Source: Neophaeococcomyces mojaviensis (Eukaryota; Ascomycota; Eurotiomycetes; Chaetothyriales). Taken from it: a stretch of 64,000 bases of DNA. This document shows, piece by piece, positions 32,043-43,130 of the stretch. The first letter of the stretch is position 1. Every line of letters begins with the position of its first letter. The DNA is taken from NCBI GenBank assembly GCA_030247915.1, contig JAPDRQ010000025.1, positions 62,001 through 126,000 on the forward strand, read 5' to 3'. Under the pieces are notes generated by a model. That model saw only the letters and a list, made by a program, of their open reading frames with translations, made no database searches and was not told the DNA's origin. The position numbers and the translations under genes are program-made.

Positions 32043-32268
32043 TAAGACAGGACGTGTCAACCGTGAAGTTCGCTCATGACCATACCATCGAGACATCACC
32101 ACTGGGCACAGAAGCTCGACTAATACTTCCTGTCACAACTGACGCCAAATGAGTATCATTAGACGAAGCCTACCTTAACCATGACACAAGGCCAACCCTC
32201 CAAGTCACATTCTCTCACACAACCAGTCCCTGCGAGTCAAGTCGCTGAGGAAAATACCGCACCATTGC

Positions 32269-32577
32269 GTGACGGAACTTGCGACCACACCGAGAACAGT
32301 CATACTCAGTCTACCTGTCCCAAAATGCCACGAGCGGCTGAATCAAAGTTTCGATAGCGTTCTTCGCTCAGTCATGTTTGATGAGGGTTGGTCTGAAGAT
32401 GAAGTCAACGCTACCTCGCTGCGGCAGTTTTCGAGATGGTCCATGGCTGAACTGGCACCGGATCCAACTACTTCAGAGGAATTTCAGAGACGTGTTTACG
32501 GTAGAAACTGTGTCAATCAGTTGCAGGCCAGGATTGATGCCACTAGAAGGATCCACGAGGCGAGGACAATGAGGTGA
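32269..32577 (+). CDS. hypothetical protein, possibly frame-disrupted
   Basis: This frame encodes about 100 residues with protein-like character (SVMFDEGWSEDEVNAT; SRWSMAELAPDPTTSEEF). An overlapping frame from ATG 32181 (MTQGQPSKSHSLTQPVPA) is also protein-like and ends at 32357. The two could be parts of one gene joined by an unrecognised intron or split by a frameshift near 32340-32360. No family was recognised. Confidence 0.3.
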   Translation: MTELATTPRTVILSLPVPKCHERLNQSFDSVLRSVMFDEGWSEDEVNATSLRQFSRWSMAELAPDPTTSEEFQRRVYGRNCVNQLQARIDATRRIHEARTMR

Positions 32578-33115
32578 AAATCCGAGTGTCGATGAAACTA
32601 GGAGGATACGAAGTAAGTTTGACCACTCTCGTCTGAAGGGCAGTTGGATCATGCTAGAAACCATACTGTGTTTGTTGATTGATGCTACGAGTATATCGAT
32701 ATCATCTCAAGACGCGTTGCGTCTGACAGATCTCAGACCATCGCAGACCACAAAAAAAAGGCCATCAAATACGATACTATCGATGCACCACTCGTATCTT
32801 ATGTGCAACTGTCAACAACCCGTGAAGAACTGAGATGCTGTTCATGCCAGCTGGTCGGAATGGGAAATCATATTGCGATGCAGATCTGCGAATTTTCTCA
32901 AAATATGTCCAACTCAAAGGGTGTGCAATGCTCACCTCCAAAAGACAAATTTATCACCATTTTAGAGATACATGAGTATGCCATGCCTTGTTCAATGAAC
33001 ACGCGATGGGCCGTGTCAGTAGTCTCGCAGGCACAGTCACATCACGTAGTTTGATCGCACAAGAGAGAAACACGAGCCCAAAGTAACACTTTCAATTCAC
33101 TCACTTCTAAATCCA
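32578..33115. other. intergenic region
   Basis: About 540 bp before the 3' end of the SDR gene. I see nothing supportable. Confidence 0.5.
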
Positions 33116-34294
33116 TCATGCCTTCTTCTTGCTCGCCGGCACAATAGCCGCATCAATGCCACTGAACCACCTCATGAATGTTTGCATGGAGCCCGGCATG
33201 ACCGCATACACCGGCATGCATTTCGAATAGAACGGCATCCTAATGACACCGCTTTCACCGCGACTCAGCTTATCAATGATCGCCTTTGCGATGTCGTTCA
33301 CCTCCAGCACTGGCCCAAAAAAGTTCGCGTACCACGGCACCTTCGTGATATCGGCAAACAACTGCGTCTGAATCATCCCGGGCTCCACCAAAACCGTCTT
33401 GACCTTGTCTCTGACGTCCTTGCTCGGATTGTTCGCAATTTCGTGCGTGAGGCAGGCGTGAAGGGAAGACAGCGCAGCTTTACTAGCCGAGTAATCCGAC
33501 AATCTGCTCGGCGAAAGATGCGCAAGCAGGCTCGATATAGTCACGATGGTAGCGCCGGATTTGTGCTCGACCATGTCGCCTAGGAACGCGCTCAATGTGT
33601 TGAAGTGGCTGATCGTGTTGACTGTGATCGTCTTCGTGGCGTCCTGCGGACTCAGACTCGCTACGTAATCCTCCGGGATGAGCGGTAGGCCGACAATACC
33701 TGTTGCAGCGTTGTTGATCAAGATGGTGGGACGGCCGAGTTCTTCTTTGAGGCGACCGGCCATGATTCGCACAGCTGCGCTATTGCGGACGTCGATACAG
33801 CCCCACCATAGTCGACCTTCAAATTCACCGCCTGTTCGCATCCAGGCGCGTGCGGTTTCGTCCGCTTCTTGGACATCGAGAACGGCGACGCGGACGCCCT
33901 TCTTCATGATCAGTAGCATCTCAACTAGACAGCGGCCGAGGCCCGTGGCGCCGCCAGTGATCACAACCACTTCGTTCTCCCATGTGACTGTCCGTGCAGG
34001 TCCGTATGTGACTCGCGCATTCAGCAGCATCAGAAGCCGGATAAATAGCAAGAAGCTGGCATAGTAGAGCGTCTGATTGGCGAGAGGGTGCCGATGGTGG
34101 TGGGGTGGCACGGCGGCGATGCAGAGATAGAAGATTAAGACGATGGCGGGATGGAATATGGACCGAGAAAGGATGTGCAGGAGGAGGTCGAGAGTGATAT
34201 ATGAGTACCATGGTTTAGAATTGAGTGTGGTTGTAGCTGGTCGGACTGAGGGCATTGTGATTTTGACAGGAACTTTGGGGGTGGTTGTCGACAT
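33116..34294 (-). CDS. membrane-anchored short-chain dehydrogenase/reductase (392 aa)
   Basis: An NAD(P)-dependent SDR of the retinol-dehydrogenase/17-beta-hydroxysteroid type. After a ~110-residue N-terminus with hydrophobic segments (LLLHILSRSIFHPAIVLIFY and YYASFLLFIRLLMLL), the Rossmann fold begins: VVVITGGATGLGRCLVEM (TGxxxGxG). Later come an NNAATG motif, the catalytic serine in VTISSLLAHL and YSASKAAL (Tyr and Lys). A conserved substrate-loop PGMIQTQLF follows. The hydrophobic start predicts an ER or lipid-droplet membrane. Lipid, sterol or retinoid-like substrates are usual, but none can be assigned here. Single exon. Confidence 0.88.
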   Translation of the reverse strand: MSTTTPKVPVKITMPSVRPATTTLNSKPWYSYITLDLLLHILSRSIFHPAIVLIFYLCIAAVPPHHHRHPLANQTLYYASFLLFIRLLMLLNARVTYGPARTVTWENEVVVITGGATGLGRCLVEMLLIMKKGVRVAVLDVQEADETARAWMRTGGEFEGRLWWGCIDVRNSAAVRIMAGRLKEELGRPTILINNAATGIVGLPLIPEDYVASLSPQDATKTITVNTISHFNTLSAFLGDMVEHKSGATIVTISSLLAHLSPSRLSDYSASKAALSSLHACLTHEIANNPSKDVRDKVKTVLVEPGMIQTQLFADITKVPWYANFFGPVLEVNDIAKAIIDKLSRGESGVIRMPFYSKCMPVYAVMPGSMQTFMRWFSGIDAAIVPASKKKA

Positions 34295-35451
34295 CGTGAC
34301 CGCGTGTTGATGTCACAATAGAGAAGAGAGACGGTAATTGCTGTGTTCACTTGGAATAAGACTGGTATGCGCGCATATCTTTGTGGTTCAAGACGGAGGA
34401 TCTAAGCGAATTGGGAGCTAGATTTCCACTCACGGACTAAGGAGTTGTCAGTCCGAGTAGGATTGTTCTTTTTTCTTGTCGCCTTGATGATCAAGCTTCA
34501 TACAATCTGATTGCATAGGACGTTGAAGCAGAAAGTGGTAATATTGTGTGATATTTATCAGTGCATCAGTCTTGGAAGATGAAACACATAACGTCGAGAC
34601 TACTTGTAAGCGCCCTGGTCTGGCCTTGTGCGTGACAGTACGTGCGAGGCTGAAGATATCTTGTGATGGCACATAATAATGTCATAATTGACGACCAATA
34701 GTTTGATGGAGATACAGATCGGGAGAAGTCCGATACGGGACGTTTGTAGCCACTAGCAGGTTCGCAAGGCAGTCTTCAACAAAAACCATTAACACGAAAA
34801 GGCAAGTTCTGTTATTACACAAATCTTTGAACCATTGTTGCGATATTTGGACTTGACGCAACTCGAGCTGTTGCGGATGCCGTATATGACTGTGTAAGAG
34901 ATCGTAGCAAGACACATCACTAGGGCAAGCAGAGAATGGCAAGGTCTGTATAACCAAAGACGAGACGTGCAGTAGTCGCTTCTTGAGAGCCTACTGGGTT
35001 TCGAGTTGACCTAGGTGTCAAGCAGTAGTAAGGACGAACCACGACACATCGAGATGATCAGGGAAAGAACGGAATGCACATACCATGATACAGCGACCCA
35101 TGACTCCGGTTCTACTAACTCGTAGCAAGTATCTCTAGAGCACCATGTAATGGTACTCTCCGGCCAAGTTTGGTCTTATCGTGAAGGAAGTAATCATGGG
35201 CAATGCGACTGTGTGCGAACAAGAGGGGTAGCTAGGAGGCTGTGTCAGTTTCTTCAGCCGGGTATCGTTGACGTTTGCCACCGAACTCACGGTTTGAACA
35301 GATCCCATTTCCATCCTATCTTTGATGCCACGAAACAAAAGTTGCCCCTGTGCCCCTGCGCCATTGTAATCATTATCCGAGCATAGCAATTTGTGTCATA
35401 GTTTGACGAGTAACATTCCTAGTACTCCTTTCGTTGGTCGTGTTGAAAAGC
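34295..35451. other. 1.16-kb intergenic region
   Basis: Lies between the 5' end of the SDR gene and the 3' end of FAL1. Small frames are not convincing. I see nothing supportable. Confidence 0.5.
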
Positions 35452-36696
35452 CTAGTTGAGCAGATCGGCCACGTTCATAGGCATCTCGTCAATCTGCGTT
35501 GAATAGTAGAGCTCGATGTCCCGTAGAATGCGCACGTCGTCACTGGTCACGAAGTTGATAGCCACACCCTTGCGGCCAAATCGTCCGCTTCGGCCAATAC
35601 GATGAATGTAGTTCTCTCTGTTCGAAGGGAGATCGTAGTTGATGACCAGACTGACTTGTTGTACATCGATACCTCTTGCCCACACATCTGTGCTGATCAG
35701 GACCCGGCTGTTGCCCTGTCTGAAATCGCTCATAATGCTGTCTCGCTCTTTCTGTGGCATCTCTCCGTGCATACTGCTAACGGTGAAGTTTGCTTCTCTC
35801 ATCTTGTCTGTGAGCCAATCCACCTTGCGCCTGGTGTTGCAAAAGATTACGGCTTGTGTAATGGTAAGAGTGTCATAGAGGTCGCAAAGTGTGTCGAACT
35901 TCCACTCTTCTTTTTCGACCGCGATAAAGTATTGTTTGAGGCCTTCGAGGGTCAACTCGTCGCGCTTAACAAGGATGCGGACGGGGTCGGTCATGAACTT
36001 GGTGGTCATGTCGAGGACATCGTGAGGCAGAGTAGCAGAGACGACTACAACCTGCGTAGCAGGAGGGAGGTAACGGTAGACATCGTAGATTTGTTCTCGA
36101 AAGCCTCTATTGAGAAGCTCGTCGGCCTCGTCCAAAACTAACATTTTGATGTGCCGAGTGCGCAGGTTTCGTCGTCGAATCATGTCGGCGACTCTGCCTG
36201 GTGTGCCTGACACAACATGTTGGCCATAGTCGAGTTTGCGAATGTCCTCGCCCACGTTTGTGCCTCCAATACAAGCATGACATTGAACATTCATGTAATC
36301 GCCTAGAGCCATTATGACGCTTTGAATTTGTGTCGCAAGTTCGCGAGTAGGAGAGAGAACGAGTGCTTCTCACGTTAGCCATGCCGCAGTCCGAACCCTT
36401 TCGTTCTTACCTTGTGTTTCCCGTACTGATGTTTCGAGAATCTGTAGGATACTGATCGAGAACGTCGCCGTCTTTCCCGTGCCTGATTGCGCCTGGGCGA
36501 TTGTGTCTCTACCTTTGCATATTTGAACAATTGCCCGCGACTGGACTGCCGAAGGCGATTCGTATCCGTACGCATATATGCCTCTAAGCAAGTTCTCTTT
36601 GAGATGCATATCCTCAAAGGTAGGGGCGACAGTGACCTCTTTCGAAGTCGAGAACTCCATCTTATCATCCATGTTTCGATCAATGTCGTCGGCCAT
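35452..36696 (-). CDS. FAL1: DEAD-box RNA helicase eIF4A-III/Fal1
   Basis: The helicase of the exon-junction complex in most eukaryotes and the Fal1 rRNA-processing factor of yeast. Exon 1 (36696-36411) and exon 2 (36365-35452) are joined across a 45-bp intron at 36366-36410 (GTAAGA...GAGAAG); the join gives ETQALVLSPTRELATQIQ. The 399-aa product has all helicase motifs: AQSGTGKT (I), PTREL (Ia), SGTPGRV (Ib), VLDEADELL (II), VVSATLP (III), STDVWARGIDV (V) and HRIGRSGRFGRKG (VI). The ATG at 36696 (MADDIDRNMDDKMEF) is preferred over more upstream in-frame ATGs, which encode a non-conserved leader. The short N-terminus and the blocks VHRYLPP-like and YFIAVEKEEWKFDTL fit eIF4A-III rather than eIF4A. 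Confidence 0.95.
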
Positions 36697-38011
36697 TGTG
36701 ATTGTCACAACAAAAATAATGTAGTTGTATAGCAAATAAGTTGCGATCAAAGGTGCAATCTTTTGAATGACCGACGACAAGCCTGCGCGCGCATAGTCTT
36801 GGCGACACAAGCAGAGTGAAATGCGCATCGCATTCACCCGCCCGGCTCAGCCTTGTCCCGCCGCTTTTAACGTCACCTCACCCTTTCCACATCTTCCATT
36901 CACCTCAACCTCACCCATCCCTGGTGAGCTCGTCGCACGACGTCACTCGATGGCCCACCATATTCCACCGACCTGTTCTGGTTCGTCGTCGTGCATGGTT
37001 TCGTCGTATATACTCTCATCGCTTTTGTGGCTACGCCCATTAGGTACTAAGGTAGATTAATAGCCACCATTTTAAGTGGTCTGTACGACACTGCCTTATC
37101 CAAAACTGAGGCTAGCCAGTCCTCTGCCTCTTTCTCTGTCAAATGCTCTATATAAGACTCAGCCTTAACCTCTTCTTAGCTTGTGATTAAACGATCCGCG
37201 CCACTTTGGCGTGGAGGTTAATGTAAGAGTCGCGACAAGATGTGGCGGCTATTCACAGGAGAAGGCTTCAAGGACCGCCAGGTGCGAGGGTACGCAGCAT
37301 CATAGAAATCAATACTATTTACAGACGGGCATACCATCGAACCACGCAAATTGTTTTGTAAGTGATTTACGACTACGTTCTACCATTGTGGAACATACAT
37401 CGGATATTCTAAATAAGAAATCTATCTGCTTTTAAGTATGATTCAGTAGTCAGAATTACAATGCAATTTGTTGTGGTTTCGAGTGTACTGAACCACTGTG
37501 TGCAGTTGGTCAACCTACTCTGTGGACTAGGTTGACCTACTTTGTAAAGTCGGTTTAACCCACTCTCAAATTGGGTCAGCCCATTCACCTTAACAGTCTG
37601 GCCCATTACAGGTTAGAAAATGCCTTATCTGGCTTAGTAGGGGTTATAGGCGATCGTAGTGCTGGATTACTAACGCATGCTGCACTTATGACATGATGTC
37701 TAGTTGTCCATTTTCCATTACTTCTTATGGCACATCAAGATGAGTTATACTGGGGGTAGAATCTTGAATTAACCGCTTGTATCTAGAGCTCCCTTGGGGT
37801 CGGAAAACCGTACGGGTGAACAATAGTTTTTTCGGCCCTGTCCCGAACCCGCCCTGAAGGGAGGTCTAATCCCTATCCTAATCGGAGTATGGACGACTCC
37901 GAGCTTAAAGAGTATAGGGGTTGCATGCGTGTCGCGTGTGTTAGGACAGCGTAGCCATTTGGCCGGGAGGTAAAAGCCTATGGAATGTAATAGTATTATG
38001 CCTGTCCTGTG
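36697..38011. other. repeat-rich region with transposon-like debris
   Basis: The promoter of FAL1 lies at the start. Beyond about 37050 the sequence is AT-rich and stop-dense. It includes a degenerate 22-bp tandem array at 37505-37610 and leads into the left copy of an inverted repeat. Open frames (for example 37769-38110 minus) are not protein-like. Confidence 0.5.
37505..37610. repeat. degenerate ~22-bp tandem repeat (about five copies)
   Basis: Successive units resemble GGTCAACCTACTCTGTGG, GGTTGACCTACTTTGTAA, GGTTTAACCCACTCTCAA and GGGTCAGCCCATTCACCT with 22-bp spacing. Differences are mainly C/T and A/G, as expected of an old array under mutation. Confidence 0.65.
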
Positions 38012-38165
38012 GATAACGATACAACACTTAAGGGAAGAGATATGATTCGTATGGAAGGTTCGTTGGTTCGGCTCGTAGCAATTCCCGAAACGGTAAGGCC
38101 GGTTCTCCATACGATCCGGACGGGGAACCGGTCAGTATGTTCCTGAACCTATTCTTGCTGGAATC
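38012..38165 (+). repeat. left copy of inverted repeat flanking P450
   Basis: Matches the reverse complement of 40712-40866. The stretch 38065-38156 is identical over 92 bp (begins GGTTCGGCTCGTAGCAATTC). The outer part is about 80-85% alike and differs mostly by transitions; weak similarity continues to about 37940. Confidence 0.92.
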
Positions 38166-38425
38166 CGTGATAACGACGCTCACCCAGCGACCCTTGCAGA
38201 CTTACCTTCCTCCGTTCTCCTATTCTTAAAAGTCTTGTTCTCAGGCTAGAAACCGTTCGAAGATACTATCATACAATTGAGTTCGCCGCAATTGCTTCGG
38301 AATATTTTCTATCCATTTACGAACATGGGGTTTCAGGAAATGCAAATTGTGCGAATGAGAATAATCTGTTGACAATAGCTCTTCGCTACACTAAACTCAC
38401 AACCAATTCTAAACTACTTGATATT

Positions 38426-40140
38426 CTAGCCGGTCTCATGTTCTCTGTCAATGACTTTTACTTGGATCTTCTGCTTGACAAACCACCCACTACTGGTCGT
38501 CCACTGGCTATCACCTGAAGGGACAAAATCAAACCTCTGCACGAGTTGCGGCAGGAGTTTTGTCATTTCGAGGAGCGAAATGTTCTTGCCGATGCAAGTT
38601 CTTGCACCGGCACCAAACTATAAACCGTATCAGCAAGGCTTTCATTTCATACCATGTGAGAGCAAGATCACTTACCGCCAAGAAGTGCTGATCTAAGAAG
38701 GCAAGTTGCTCCTTGCCAATCAACCAACGCTCCGGTCGAAACTCGTGTACGTCTTTGCCCCAGATGCTTTCATCGTTATGAATTACCCATGAATTTACGC
38801 CCACCACAGTCTGTCAGCGGATGTACAATTAGTAGCTGTTCCTGAAGAGCATAATGTCGGATTTGCTTGAACCTACGCCTTGTGGGAAGTGTCTACCAGC
38901 GAGCTGTGCGCCACCCTCGGGAACCACTCTGCTGAGAATTTGGCCGATAGCCGGATGCAGCCGCAAGGCTTCTTTGATGGTAGCTTGCAAGTATGGAAGC
39001 TTTTGACCTTCTTGAAAAGTGACAGGATTAGAAAGATTTCCTTGCCGAGCGGCCGTGTCAATCTCGTCGCGGAGCTTCTGCAAACAATCCGAATGTTTCA
39101 TAAGGAAGTAGATAACCGCAGTCATGCTGATGCCAGTAGTGTCGGAGCCAGCGCCGATGTTGGCGCCAACCACATTGATTGTTGTGAATTGATCCAGCTT
39201 GCCAGCTTTGTCCAGTTCGACACACTTTTGTAGGAAGTCCTTGCGATCGCTGGGATTGACACCTTGCATTCTGGCGCCAATCTCCCTCATTACGACTCGT
39301 TGCGTGACGCGCCAATGGCTTTCGATAGGGAAGACGTTCTGAAACCAGAGATACCATGGATGAACCTCAGGAACAAGTCCCACCATAGAGCCGTAGCTTA
39401 TAGATCCGACGTGTGCAGCATGCAGAAGTGCATCCTTATCGTAACCGGCCTCGATTAGGCCAAACGATCGTCCTAGGGTGATCTCGCCAATTACATCGAA
39501 TGCGTAAAATTGCATCCAGGTGAACAAGTCGAATGCGCGCCTTTGCTGAGCATGGTCGGCCAACGCGGCCATAAATTCGCCATTGGCTTTGTCTATGAAT
39601 GGCTCGTAGGACACCAAAGAGCTCATGGCGTACATATTAGAGATCTTCTTACGTTCGAGTGCATGCTTCATATTGCTCGTTTCAGAGAAGACGTCCTTGT
39701 GATCCATAGATTCTGAACCAAAGGGGGTGTAGTAATCTGATTTGCTGAATTTTGAGCCAGGGCCGTAAATGGTACGGATCACCGTAGGGTCGCTAATGCT
39801 GTAACGATTAGGTGCTAGCCGGACGATAGGGCCTCGAAGAACTTAGTATAAATGTTTCTGTTGGGGGAATCAAGCTACCATATTGTTTATGTAGAGCGAC
39901 GGTGACATGTTCGAATTGACCTTGCCAGTTCTTGTACAACTCCCACAGGCGAGTATATCGGGCGAGTGTTGGACCTTTGATATCACGCAAAGGGCTGAAA
40001 AGAACACTGAGCAAACGATACAGGATCAGGAGAGCGCTTGACGTGGCGATGAGCACAGACACGTTGTACAGCAGGTACGTAGGTTGGGAAGTCATCATGT
40101 AAAAACTCGGTGCAAGTTGGATTTCGGACAGCAGAACCAA
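38426..40140 (-). CDS. cytochrome P450 monooxygenase (514 aa), inside an inverted repeat
   Basis: Four exons with consistent phases: 40140-39879, 39832-38877, 38810-38676 and 38617-38426. Introns: 39833-39878 (GTAGCT...TACTAAG...TTCGAG), 38811-38876 (GTAGGT...GCTGACAG) and 38618-38675 (GTAAGT...TTATAG). An N-terminal anchor (LLYNVSVLIATSSALLILY) precedes the proline-rich hinge DIKGPTLARYTRL. Motifs are the I-helix AGSDTTG (about 315), ExxR in KEALRLHP (about 375), PERW and the haem loop FGAGARTCIGKN (about 452-461). Start may be the ATG at 40098 instead of 40140. The group resembles pisatin-demethylase-like CYPs; substrate unknown. All motifs are intact, so the gene is probably functional, though it sits between two halves of an inverted repeat. 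Confidence 0.88.
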
Positions 40141-40711
40141 GGTACTTGATGGTGCCCTGTACTGGATCGTTGGTTATGTAAAGTGATTTCTGACTATTCC
40201 GCGGATGGTAAGCCGCGCGATGAAGTTGGCCTGACTGAACGCGATGTGGCCGTCGCAGGATCTGCGGGGAACCCCGTGGGAAACCTTAGTTCTTCACGGT
40301 ATCGTAGTCGGTCATTCAGTGAGAGTGGATATCTCATGAGGCACAAAGGCCACGCGTGCCCTTTTGACTCGTTGCGATGTTCGTTGTCTAAACCATGTTC
40401 AGCGTTATGCATGCAAGTCGTGTGCTTCCTAGCTGGAAAACGGAAGAAGACAAGATCGAGACGTTAAGCTCCACTATCACTCACCACTTGGCGAGCCACC
40501 CAAACACGGTTGAACCAGTCGTTAGCTCTACAACAGCTACAACTTCCATAGCTAGTTAATCAATGAATACCTTTAATATGCCTTTAAACAACGTATCTAC
40601 TACTAGAGCTGTCGTTGTTGATTTTAACAAATATCGCATTACCTAGTCGTGGGTTGTACGTCGCTGATGGGCGCCTAATCTAGCAATAAATCATCGGATC
40701 CGTGGTGTCCC

Positions 40712-40866
40712 GGAATCCAGGAAGAATAGGTTCAGGAACATACTGACCGGTTCCCCGTCCGGATCGTATGGAGAACCGGCCTTACCGTTTCGGGAATTGC
40801 TACGAGCCGAACCGATGACCCTCCCATACGAATCGTACCTCTTCCCTGAAGTGTTGTATCGTTATC
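40712..40866 (-). repeat. right copy of inverted repeat flanking P450
   Basis: Reverse-complement partner of 38012-38165. The identical 92-bp core is 40722-40813. The two cores are 2565 bp apart and bracket the whole P450 gene and its promoter. Confidence 0.92.
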
Positions 40867-41931
40867 ATAGGATAGCCAAGAATACAAACCGATTCCGTGG
40901 ACTTCGATCTCCCGACCCAATGCTACAATGGTCTTGATAACTAGTCACGTAGAAATGTTATGTATAGGCACCTTATAATAAGGTAATAGCCTAAATATCA
41001 TCGTGTTATATTGTCTTTATAGCAGACTAAGGGTAACTAATTATGCGGCCGTATAGTCGGTCAGTGAACGTAGAAGAGGCGTTCGTACAATGACTTAATT
41101 AGACAAAAAGGCTCGATCTATGCTGGTGCCTGTTCAGCGGGTCAGGTGCCGCAAAGATTCATTCTTCGTCACGACATGATTGTGGAGAGTTCCACAAGTT
41201 AACGATAAGGCGACTGTTGATGCATAGCCTGCGTACACCGAAATCGCATTCAAAAGCTCGGGAGATGAAGCGATAAAGGTAGCCGCCATTCCAGGAAGGT
41301 GGATAATAGCCGCAACGCAGTCAATTGAAGGTGGCCCGTGGTCTTTGTGCATTTGTTCCGGACGTCGTGTGTGAGGAAATTATGCAAAGGATGCGCATCA
41401 CCTGTTATACATTGTGCCATATTTATATTCGTATATCATTCTTAGATCTTAGCTCGTCAACCACAGGTTACCCCATCGGTACATGACAGCGTATTATGAC
41501 AGGTACGTAATGCAGACCCTAGGATGCTATTTAGTACACCCCCAATCGTTGACTCACTCCTTTGAAGCAATGGACCAAGCGCTAAGGGACCAGCACTTAG
41601 GGATTCAAAAGTCATCCGTACTTGGCCACGCAAAAGGCTCGAATTAGCAATGCGAACTGATGCATCCTTGTTACGAACCTGTTACAGCTGTGAAACAAGT
41701 GCTTAGCGACTATTAGCCGCCGCGCCACAAAACCATACTGATGCTTGATCACATACACTATAAAGGGACTTGGGATGCCTCTGTTGGCTTGGCGAGCTCA
41801 AGTAATACGTGAAGCTAGCCGTCCTCGACATCTCTAAGTCACGCTTATACACTTGACGAACCTCGACTTTGTGCCCAGACTCCTTGGCTGATCTGGCAAC
41901 ACCATTTTAGACCCGCAGATCTGAAGACTAC
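40867..41931. other. intergenic region
   Basis: About 1.06 kb beyond the right inverted-repeat copy, leading to the F-box/ankyrin gene. The first ~80 bp may extend the repeat weakly. No gene is supported. Confidence 0.45.
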
Positions 41932-43130
41932 ATGAGTCTCATTAGCATACTGAGCCCCGAGCTCCTCGCTCAAGTCTTGCAATGCTTACTTGAGACGGTT
42001 TCCGAGCTCGCCTATGTTCTAGAATTGAGGTTGGTATGCAGTGAGTACTACGATGCCACTCATTCAGGATACCAACTGACGGGGGTGGCGTAGAGAAGTT
42101 CGACGACATTGTCGTGCACGAGCTATTCAATGTTGGCGACTATCAACCCGTTACTGCTGCTGCCTTAAAGAGCATTTCCACAGCCATTTGGCGAGGCCAA
42201 AGGGATATCATTCAGCACATCCTGCAACTGGGACCCTTGACGCTGTCTGACCGTTGCAGGGACCGGTTATGTCCAATTCTGGCTGCCATAACCGTGGGCG
42301 ATCTCGACACTGTTAATCTAATATTTGAGCTTGTCAAGACAACCTCGATTGAAAAACGGCTCTATACAGCCTTGAACATAGCACGTCCGAAGCCTGATCG
42401 ACTGAATGACTATCTAGCTATCCTGCAGCGCCTCTTGCCGGAGCTTAGTACAATTACGGATCTGAGGCCTATGGCCCTAGCAACCCTGACGCGGCACATC
42501 GCAGACACTGGTGGACCTACCGGCGTAAGTCGGCTCGTAGAGCATGGCTTATTGAGTGCATACAATGCGCAGGTGACAAGAGGTCAAATTAGCGCTTTGG
42601 ATTGTCCGAGCTGTAAGGGAGACGTTCCAACGATCAAGAAACTATTTGACGTCGGCTACCTCGGTGATGTTCGCCCTCGCGTAATTAGTGATGCGGCGAT
42701 TGTACGAGCAGCAAAGACGGCGTTGTCATGGGGTCACATGAACGTCTTTGAGGAGCTAAAGAATCACTCGAGTAGGCTCTGCAACAGTGATGTATGGCTC
42801 CCTCATCTATTAGTAGCATCCGCAGGCAGTACTCTGGATAACCCACAAGAGTTATCCAAGTCCGCTGATGTACTGCTACGGACATCGGTCATCGAAGCAT
42901 CAGTCCCTACTCGACAAGGCACGATTGGACAAGCTGCCCTCGAGCGGGCAATTCAATTCTTGAAACCTGCCAACGTTGAATTTATGCTTAACATGGGAGT
43001 ACGCCTTGCACATGAACATCAAGTTATCCATATGAGTTGGTCATACAGCAGAAGGCACCAAGGAGCTTTTGATACAACACAGCAGTTGCTTGCGAGCTAT
43101 GGACTGCCACTGATAGTACTCAGCCCATGA
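41932..43130 (+). CDS. F-box-like, ankyrin-like protein (381 aa)
   Basis: Exon 1 (41932-42040) starts MSLISILSPELLAQVLQCLL and reads on to ELRLVC, an F-box-like N-terminal helix pair. An intron at 42041-42093 (GTGAGT...GGCGTAG) joins exon 2 (42094-43130), giving KKFDDIVVHELF. The rest is a chain of helix pairs with degenerate ankyrin character (IILAAITVGDLDTVNLIFEL; CKGDVPTIKKLFDVGYL; ALERAIQFLKPANVEFMLNMG). Such proteins are numerous in filamentous ascomycetes and may be adaptors for ubiquitin ligases. No specific target can be named. The phases fit, but the family call is from pattern only. Confidence 0.65.

Noticed and set aside
37769..38110. 113-codon open frame on the minus strand
   Set aside because: It overlaps the left inverted-repeat copy, and its translation has no recognisable protein character. 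A spurious frame.
40732..40920. 62-codon frame (MGREIEVHGIGLYSW...) in the right inverted-repeat copy
   Set aside because: The same frame exists in the left copy only because the repeat is identical; no independent support.
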